The position numbers and the translations under genes were made by a program. The notes under the pieces were generated by a model. The model was not told where the DNA came from and made no database searches. It saw only the letters and a program-made list of their open reading frames with translations. Positions 5,884-10,810 of a stretch of 10,810 bases of DNA are shown here, piece by piece (position 1 is the first letter of the stretch; each line of letters starts with the position of its first letter). The stretch comes from an uncultured Achromobacter sp. (lineage in GTDB: Bacteria; Pseudomonadota; Gammaproteobacteria; Burkholderiales; Burkholderiaceae_B), in contig CAJYKY010000187.1 of assembly GCA_913775005.1 (NCBI GenBank), positions 1 through 10,810 of the forward strand, in the 5' to 3' direction.

Positions 5884-7983
5884 ATGAGCAAATCCATTTC
5901 CGACAAGACCGTCCGCAACCCCAGCAAGAACGCGCCTTTCAGCGAAATTCTCGAAAAGAACATGTCCCGCCGCATGGTGATGCGCGGTGGCCTGGCCGCC
6001 GCCTTCGCCACGATGACCAGCCTGGGTCTCGCGGGCTGTAATAGCAGCGACGACGATGACAATGACGTGGTGGACGGCGGCGGCTCGACCCAGCCGCCCG
6101 AAGTCCCCGGTGGCGGCACGCAGCCCCCGGCGCCCGTGAAGCTGGGCTTTGAATCGCTGGCCAACTCGATGACCGACGGCTGCGTCGTTCCCAACGGCTA
6201 CATCGCGCACGTGTTCGCGCCCTGGGGCACGCCGCTGAACGACAACGCCCTGCCCTGGGACCAGAACGGCAACAACTCGTCGAGCGACCTGCTCAACTCA
6301 ATGGGCATGCACCACGACGGCATGCACTTCTTCCCGCTGGAAGGCAGCTCCACCGAAGGCCTGCTGGCCGTCAACCACGAATACATCGACCAGGGCGCGC
6401 TGCACCCGAACGGCCCGACGTCCGTTGCCGGCAAGCGCCCCGCCGAAGAAGTGCGCAAGGAAATCAACGCGCACGGCGTGGCGATTGTGCATGTGCGCCG
6501 CGAAAACGGCCGCTGGACCATCGTCAACAACTCGCGCTACAACCGCCGCTTCACGTCGGCCACGGCCATGAAGCTGGCCGGCCCGGTGGGCGGCACGGAC
6601 TGGGTCAAGACCCCGTTCTCGCCCAACGGCACGCAGGTGCGCGGCACCAACAACAACTGCGGCAACGGCTACACGCCGTGGGGCACGTACATCACCGCCG
6701 AAGAAAACTGGGCGGCCTGCTTCGTGAACACCGGCACGCAACCGGCGCACCAGCTCCGCGTGGGCGTCTCGGCTGGCCCCGTCGGCCGCTATCAGTGGGA
6801 AACCGCTGCGCAGGACCCGTCGGAAGTGCTGGGCGAATTCGCCCGCTTCAACGTCACCGTCACCGGCGCCGACGCCACGCAAGACTGGCGCAATGAAGTC
6901 AACGGCTTCGGCTACCTGGTCGAGATCGACCCCTACGACCCCAACAGCATCGCCACCAAGCGCACGTCGATGGGCCGCTTCGCCCACGAAGGCTGCGCCT
7001 ACAGCAAGCCCGAAGCCGGCAAGCCGCTGGCCTTCTACAGCGGCGACGATTCGCGCTTTGAATACATCTACCGCTTCGTGTCCGACGCCGTGTGGGATCC
7101 GAAGGACGCCGAGCGCACCGACCGCCTGGCCGTGGGCGCCAAGTACCTGGACAAGGGCACGCTGTACGTCGCCCGCTTCGATGCCGACGGCACGGGCGAA
7201 TGGCTGCCGCTGGTCGGCACCACGAAGGGCGTAGGCGGCCGCACGCTGGCCGACGAGTTCGGCTCGCTGGATGCCATCCTCATCAACACGCGCGGCGCCG
7301 CCGACTTCGTAGGCGCCACCCAGATGGACCGCCCGGAATGGACGGCCACCCATCCGACCAATGGCGACATCTACCTGACGCTGACGAACAACTCCAGCCG
7401 CAACGCCGCGCGCGGGACCAACCCGCCCAACCCGCGCCTGAACAACGTCAACGGCCACATCGTGCGCTGGCACGACGAAGCCGGTTCGACCAAGTTCGAA
7501 TGGGACATCTTCGTCTTCGGCTCCGACGCCGCCGCCGACGCCGACACCAACCGCTCCGGCCTGACCCCGCTGAACCAGCTGGCCAGCCCCGACGGCCTTG
7601 GCTTCGACCCGCGCGGCATCCTGTGGATCCAGACCGACAACGGCATCGACGGCGGCCGCAACAACAACGTGGCGCGCGCGACCAACGACCAGATGCTGGC
7701 CGTGATCCCCGGCGCGCTGGCTGACAGCACCGGCACCGGCCCGGCCATCAACGCCAGCAACCAGGCCGACCTGCGCCGCTTCTTCGTCGGCCCGAACGAA
7801 GCCGAAGTCACCGGCTTTGCCTTCACGCCGGACTACACCAGCATCTTCCTGAACATCCAGCACCCGGTGAACTGGCCCGCCTACGGCACGGACGACGCCA
7901 CCGTCGCCAGCACCGGCACCGTCCGCCCGCGTTCATCCACCGTGGTGATCCAACGCGCCGACGGCGGCCCGATCGGGGTGTAA
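5884..7983 (+). CDS. phoX: PhoX-family Tat-exported alkaline phosphatase
   Basis: A 699-residue protein of the PhoX/DUF839 family, calcium- and iron-dependent phosphatases that release phosphate from organic esters outside the cytoplasm. The N-terminus carries a Tat signal (S-R-R-M-V-M-R at 28-34, core 36-50) running into a lipobox-like L-A-G-C (Cys52). An Asp-rich and Gly/Pro-rich linker (55-85) follows, suggesting a membrane-anchored, Tat-exported lipoprotein. Family hallmarks are VVPNGYIAHVFAPWG near the start, LLAVNHEYID, RFAHEGCAY, the block FYSGDDSRFEYIYRFVSD and SPDGLGFDPRGILWIQTDNG near the end. ATG 5884 is chosen: AGGA at 5874-5877 gives six-base spacing, while an in-frame TTG at 5839 coincides with the -10. 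Codons are strongly biased to C/G-ending forms, consistent with high expression when induced. The substrate is not proven by sequence. Confidence 0.92.
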   Translation: MSKSISDKTVRNPSKNAPFSEILEKNMSRRMVMRGGLAAAFATMTSLGLAGCNSSDDDDNDVVDGGGSTQPPEVPGGGTQPPAPVKLGFESLANSMTDGCVVPNGYIAHVFAPWGTPLNDNALPWDQNGNNSSSDLLNSMGMHHDGMHFFPLEGSSTEGLLAVNHEYIDQGALHPNGPTSVAGKRPAEEVRKEINAHGVAIVHVRRENGRWTIVNNSRYNRRFTSATAMKLAGPVGGTDWVKTPFSPNGTQVRGTNNNCGNGYTPWGTYITAEENWAACFVNTGTQPAHQLRVGVSAGPVGRYQWETAAQDPSEVLGEFARFNVTVTGADATQDWRNEVNGFGYLVEIDPYDPNSIATKRTSMGRFAHEGCAYSKPEAGKPLAFYSGDDSRFEYIYRFVSDAVWDPKDAERTDRLAVGAKYLDKGTLYVARFDADGTGEWLPLVGTTKGVGGRTLADEFGSLDAILINTRGAADFVGATQMDRPEWTATHPTNGDIYLTLTNNSSRNAARGTNPPNPRLNNVNGHIVRWHDEAGSTKFEWDIFVFGSDAAADADTNRSGLTPLNQLASPDGLGFDPRGILWIQTDNGIDGGRNNNVARATNDQMLAVIPGALADSTGTGPAINASNQADLRRFFVGPNEAEVTGFAFTPDYTSIFLNIQHPVNWPAYGTDDATVASTGTVRPRSSTVVIQRADGGPIGV

Positions 7984-8012
7984 TCCCGGAAGACCTTTCG
8001 GTAGACGAAAGC

Positions 8013-8044
8013 AAACAAGCCACCGCGAGGTGGCTTGTTTTTTT
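8013..8044. terminator. Strong intrinsic terminator between converging phoX and hipA
   Basis: AAACAAGCCACC (8013-8024) and GGTGGCTTGTTT (8029-8040) make a perfect 12-pair stem with a GCGA tetraloop. Seven consecutive T's (8038-8044) span the end of the stem. It lies 29 bases past the phoX stop and just beyond the 3' end of the hipA remnant. The opposite strand gives TTTGCTTTC after the stem, so it may also stop hip transcription. Confidence 0.92.
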
Positions 8045-8051
8045 GGCGGAA

Positions 8052-9213
8052 TCAGGCTTTCGCCAAATGCGCGATGGACGCAGGCGCGCCTTCGGCAATG
8101 AAGGGATTGAAGAACATGCGCCCCCAGAACAACTCGCGGTCCACCTTGCTCAACGCGGCCTCGTCGCATGTGCGCGTCCACGAGGCGCGCACCGTTTCAA
8201 GAATGTGCTCAATGATGTCTACCGCAGCGCCGGTGGCCAATTGAAACTTTGGCGCGGCATGCAGGCACACGGCAAGATTGCTTAACCGGTTGTCCCCGGC
8301 GATCAGCATCGCCTGCGTTGAAAACCAGGCGGCTGAAGAGTTCCTGCAACGTGGCCTTGGACGACGAAAATCGCACCCGGACAATGTCGGTAAGGTCTGC
8401 ATAGCTGGCATATCGCGCCATCATTTCGTCCAGGCCAAAGAGGGTCAGCGCCGACACCATCAAGCGCCGTTGCCATCCCCCTGCCACCTTCAATCGGTCG
8501 AACCGTTCGATCAGAATGACGTCCTTGCCCGCCGTGTGCAGCAAGCTCACAGGCGCGACCCGCAAACCGGCTTCAGCGGCCAGACGCATGGCGATATATT
8601 CCGCCTTCACGACGTTGTAGGTATCCGACGACGACGAGAATTTCGCGATGAATTTTTTGTCATCGGTCTCGATGGAAGCTTTCGGGCGCGCCCCACCCAA
8701 AGAGCTGCCATGGAAAAGCGCCTGTTCCAGGTCCGAGGAAAGCGGGATGCCCTTTTCCACCTTGTCGGCTGCGCTCATCAAGTCCGCATACGAAGCAGCG
8801 CGCGGCATACGCGGGGTATAGATCGTCGGCGACTCCTGAAAGTCCAGGCCGCCAATCCGGTCGGAGCCGGATTCCAGCAGGTAGGTCAGCTCGTCGAGCA
8901 CGCCAACATCCGCCTCGTTGCCTTTCGCGCCCACCAAACGGTTGAGGATGACTCTGCGCCCCCACGCATCGGGCGCAGCATCGCGTAATGCGCTTGCGAT
9001 TGTCAGCCCGTCGTTGGGCGGAATGAGGCCACGCTTTAATGGCAGCTCGGGCGTGTAGACGGGAATGGCGTCGTCGCGTTCCAGATAGCTACGGCCATAG
9101 TTGAAGACGAACCGTCCGGCGTCCCGGCGCAGCACACCAGCGACCACAGGCTGCGTGGCGCCAGGCAGCCAGATCCAGACATACGCCTGCGCGGCGGCAT
9201 GTTCAGAAGTCAT
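8052..9213 (-). pseudogene. hipA: hipA toxin-kinase pseudogene with internal deletion and frameshift
   Basis: The first 299 codons (9213-8317) are HipA-like: an N-terminal domain, then FHGSSLGGARPKASIET (~167-183, the glycine-rich nucleotide-binding and autophosphorylation region), VILIERFDR (232-240) and LQELFSRLVFN (289-299). This frame then reads into 35 unrelated codons and stops at 8209. From 8315 the next frame continues as HipA C-terminus for 87 codons, QAMLIAGDNRLSNLAVCLHA to ELFWGRMFFNPF, ending at 8052. Family members normally have ~45-50 residues between these blocks, containing the NTDDHxxN catalytic loop and the AYDxxP metal-binding motif. Both are absent. HipA proteins are Ser/Thr kinases, and the E. 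coli enzyme inactivates GltX. Without the catalytic residues this copy should be inactive as a kinase. It overlaps hipB by 11 bases. Confidence 0.85.
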
Positions 9214-9541
9214 CGTTCACCGCCTTGTCAGAGTGATGGACCGCGCGGGGCAGAAGCGCGAGCGTTCTCTGTTCGTCCGCAATGTGCTGCGCCAATCCAC
9301 GTTGGTCCGCCGAAAACAGCGTGACGCCGACGATAGCGGCCAGTTCAAATACCGTGCCGATGGCGCAGCCCAAATCGCCAGCCTCGGCGCGAGACACCAG
9401 GCCGCGCGAAACGCCTGCGCGCTCGGCAAGTTCTTCGAGGGTCATTTGGCGTTTGATTCTTGCCACGCGGATCATCATGCCCAGCAGGCGCGTGGCTTCC
9501 TGGCTATATCGCGAGTAAGAACGGGCGGAGGTTTTCGGCAC
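9203..9541 (-). CDS. hipB: HipB-like XRE antitoxin / repressor
   Basis: A 112-residue protein with a Cro/CI-type helix-turn-helix at about 20-78. RQMTLEELAERAGVSRGLVS is the core, with VSRGLVSRAEAG in the recognition-helix region. In HipBA modules HipB binds operator palindromes as a dimer, represses the operon and holds HipA inactive. The start is GTG at 9541, supported by CAAAGG on the minus strand (9549-9554) about seven bases before it. The nearby ATG at 9560 is out of frame. The last 11 bases overlap the hipA start, typical of translationally coupled toxin-antitoxin pairs. The reading frame looks intact although its partner is broken, so it may persist only as an orphan repressor. The 30-residue C-terminal tail ends with Asp/Phe residues and is not recognised. 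Confidence 0.87.
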   Translation of the reverse strand: MPKTSARSYSRYSQEATRLLGMMIRVARIKRQMTLEELAERAGVSRGLVSRAEAGDLGCAIGTVFELAAIVGVTLFSADQRGLAQHIADEQRTLALLPRAVHHSDKAVNDDF

Positions 9542-9558
9542 GGCTGCACCTTTGGTTC

Positions 9559-9595
9559 ATAAACGGAACATATCTGGGAAATATGCTCCGTTTAT
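9559..9595. promoter_or_regulatory. Palindromic operator upstream of hipB
   Basis: The arms 9559-9573 and 9581-9595 are inverted repeats matching at 14 of 15 positions around a seven-base spacer, with ATAAACGGA on the outer left and TCCGTTTAT on the outer right. The site ends 18 bases before the hipB GTG, where a promoter-overlapping operator is expected. HipB-type repressors bind such palindromes, so autoregulation is likely. TATAAA on the minus strand lies inside the palindrome and could be a -10, but no good -35 was found. Confidence 0.7.
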
Positions 9596-9752
9596 AGATC
9601 ATTTCTGCGTCTAACACCACGGCGCACCCAACCGCCCATCCGCCTCCCCTTGCCCCGTTACAAATTCAATCCCCCGAACCTGATCTCTTTTCGGATCTCG
9701 CGGGTCATGACAGGTAAGCACCACACCGTCATCTCCTTCCGAAAGGTCATCC

Positions 9753-10810
9753 ATGCATGTCGTCCCGGCGTCTCGACGCCTTGTCTCCCCTGCCTTGCAG
9801 CGCACCGTCATCGCCTCGGCCCTGAAGGCCGCGCTGGCGGCCGCCGTCATTGCCACGCCGGTCCTGCTGGCTCCTACCCTGGCCCATGCGCAGGCGCAGA
9901 CCCGCGCGTATGACATCGCTGGCGGTCCGCTCGGCGATGTGCTGGGGCGTTTTGGGCGGGAAGCCGGAATTGTGTTGTCGTTCCGCCCCGAGCTGACCGA
10001 TGGCCGCCAGAGCAACGGTTTGAAGGGCAGCTACACCGCCGCCGGCGGCTTGAATGCGTTGTTGGCGGGCAGCGGCTTGCAGGCTGTGCAGCAGTCGGGC
10101 AACAGCTATGTGCTGAGCCGCCCGGCCAGCACCAGCGATGGCACGGCGACACTGCCGGCCGTGACCGTGACAGGCGCGTCGCACTACGATCTGCCCGAAG
10201 CCTATGCGGGCGGCCAGGTGGCGCGCGGCGGCGGTCTGGGGGTGCTGGGGACGGTGGACGTGATGGACACGCCGTTCAGCACTACCAACTACACCGCGCA
10301 GATGCTGGAAGACCAGCAGGCCCGCACCTTGGCCGACGTGGTGGTCAATGAGTCGTCCGTGCGTGTGATGACGTCCACCAGCAGCTTCAGCGAAGACTTC
10401 CAGATCCGGGGCTTCAACGTGGCCAGCGGCGATGTCGGGCTGAACGGCTTGTATGGCCTGACGTCCGCCAACCGCATGCCCGCCGCGCTGATGGAGCGCG
10501 TGGAAGTGCTGAAAGGCCCCGGCACGCTGATGTACGGCATCAGCCCCAACGGCGCCATCGGCGGCAACATCAACATCGTCACCAAGCGCGCCGGCGACAC
10601 GCCGCTGACGCGACTGACGACCACCTACGAAAGCAAATCCGTGCTGGGCACGCAGCTGGACATGGGCCGGCGCTTTGGCGAAGAGAACCAATGGGGCATC
10701 CGCTTTAACGGCGTCTATCGCAATGGCCAGACGAGCCTGGACGGCGGCCGCAACAAGTTCGGCCTGGGCGCGCTGGCGCTGGACTACCGCTCGCCCACGT
10801 TGCGCTGGAC
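9753..10810 (+). CDS. TonB-dependent siderophore receptor with STN signalling domain (3' part beyond the window)
   Basis: The frame is open from ATG 9753 to the window end, 352 codons plus two bases. The order is a signal peptide (~1-46, ending AHA), an STN (secretin/TonB N-terminal) domain at ~52-122 (YDIAGGPLGDVLGRFGREAG to LNALLAGSGLQAV), a TonB-box-like TLPAVTVTG (133-141), then the plug domain (~170-280) with LADVVVNES, FQIRGFNV, MERVEVLKGPGTLMYG and GAIGGNINIVTKR. The first beta-barrel strands follow. This is the outer-membrane ferric-siderophore transporter layout of the FpvA/FecA transducing class. The STN domain normally contacts a FecR-type anti-sigma factor, but none lies in the visible window. 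The start is supported by GAAAGG (9741-9746) six bases upstream. No Fur box was found in the 157 bp between the hip palindrome and the start. The ligand cannot be told from this fragment. Confidence 0.93.
   Translation, partial: MHVVPASRRLVSPALQRTVIASALKAALAAAVIATPVLLAPTLAHAQAQTRAYDIAGGPLGDVLGRFGREAGIVLSFRPELTDGRQSNGLKGSYTAAGGLNALLAGSGLQAVQQSGNSYVLSRPASTSDGTATLPAVTVTGASHYDLPEAYAGGQVARGGGLGVLGTVDVMDTPFSTTNYTAQMLEDQQARTLADVVVNESSVRVMTSTSSFSEDFQIRGFNVASGDVGLNGLYGLTSANRMPAALMERVEVLKGPGTLMYGISPNGAIGGNINIVTKRAGDTPLTRLTTTYESKSVLGTQLDMGRRFGEENQWGIRFNGVYRNGQTSLDGGRNKFGLGALALDYRSPTLRW

Noticed and set aside
6298..7863. 521-codon open frame on the minus strand
   Set aside because: It mirrors the strongly biased codons of phoX; GC-rich third positions keep the antisense frame open. 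No RBS or domain is seen.
8209..8316. The C-terminal 35 codons of the 334-codon hipA frame as a genuine alternative C-terminus
   Set aside because: They have no HipA character, whereas the neighbouring frame resumes recognisable HipA sequence at once, so a deletion/frameshift explains the data better.
9596..9752. Fur box or FecI-type promoter before the TonB receptor
   Set aside because: No convincing match was found. A GATCTC direct repeat 12 bp apart near 9680-9700 is too short to call.
9747..10691. 314-codon minus-strand open frame opposite the TonB receptor
   Set aside because: It is a shadow of the receptor gene: repetitive Ala/Gly/His/Arg composition, no family features.

Overview
The window is GC-rich, with dense NNC/NNG codon use, Tat-exported proteins, a PhoX phosphatase, an STN-type TonB receptor and an ECF sigma/anti-sigma pair. 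The overall flavour is Burkholderiales, most like Alcaligenaceae (Bordetella/Achromobacter). That placement is inferred from protein character and composition, not from a search.

Left part (1-1605): two minus-strand genes. One is a lipoprotein of unknown function that runs off the left edge. The other is a YbjN-like small cytosolic protein. An AT-rich 260-bp divergent intergenic region follows, packed with inverted repeats. Centre (1606-5735), plus strand: a four-helix membrane protein, then a tight three-gene unit of a divergent ECF-type sigma factor, a single-pass anti-sigma factor and a Tat-signal caspase-like (C14) protein with Sel1 repeats. A small secreted protein resembling a free-standing SecD P1 head domain comes next. 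The sigma, anti-sigma and caspase genes lie 2 and 8 bp apart, and the caspase RBS overlaps the anti-sigma stop codon. This is the most interesting system in the window: an envelope stress or signalling circuit whose third member is an exported caspase-fold protease.

Right part: a PhoX-family phosphatase (5884-7983) sits behind a 15/19 match to the Pho box with a correctly placed -10, and ends in a strong stem-loop terminator. Converging on it is a hipBA-type toxin-antitoxin locus. hipB looks intact, with a GTG start and a near-perfect 37-bp palindrome upstream. hipA has an out-of-frame internal deletion that removes the kinase catalytic segment, so it is a pseudogene. The window ends inside an STN-domain TonB-dependent siderophore receptor on the plus strand.

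No tRNA, rRNA, insertion sequence or CRISPR array was seen. No gene-free stretch exceeds 300 bases.
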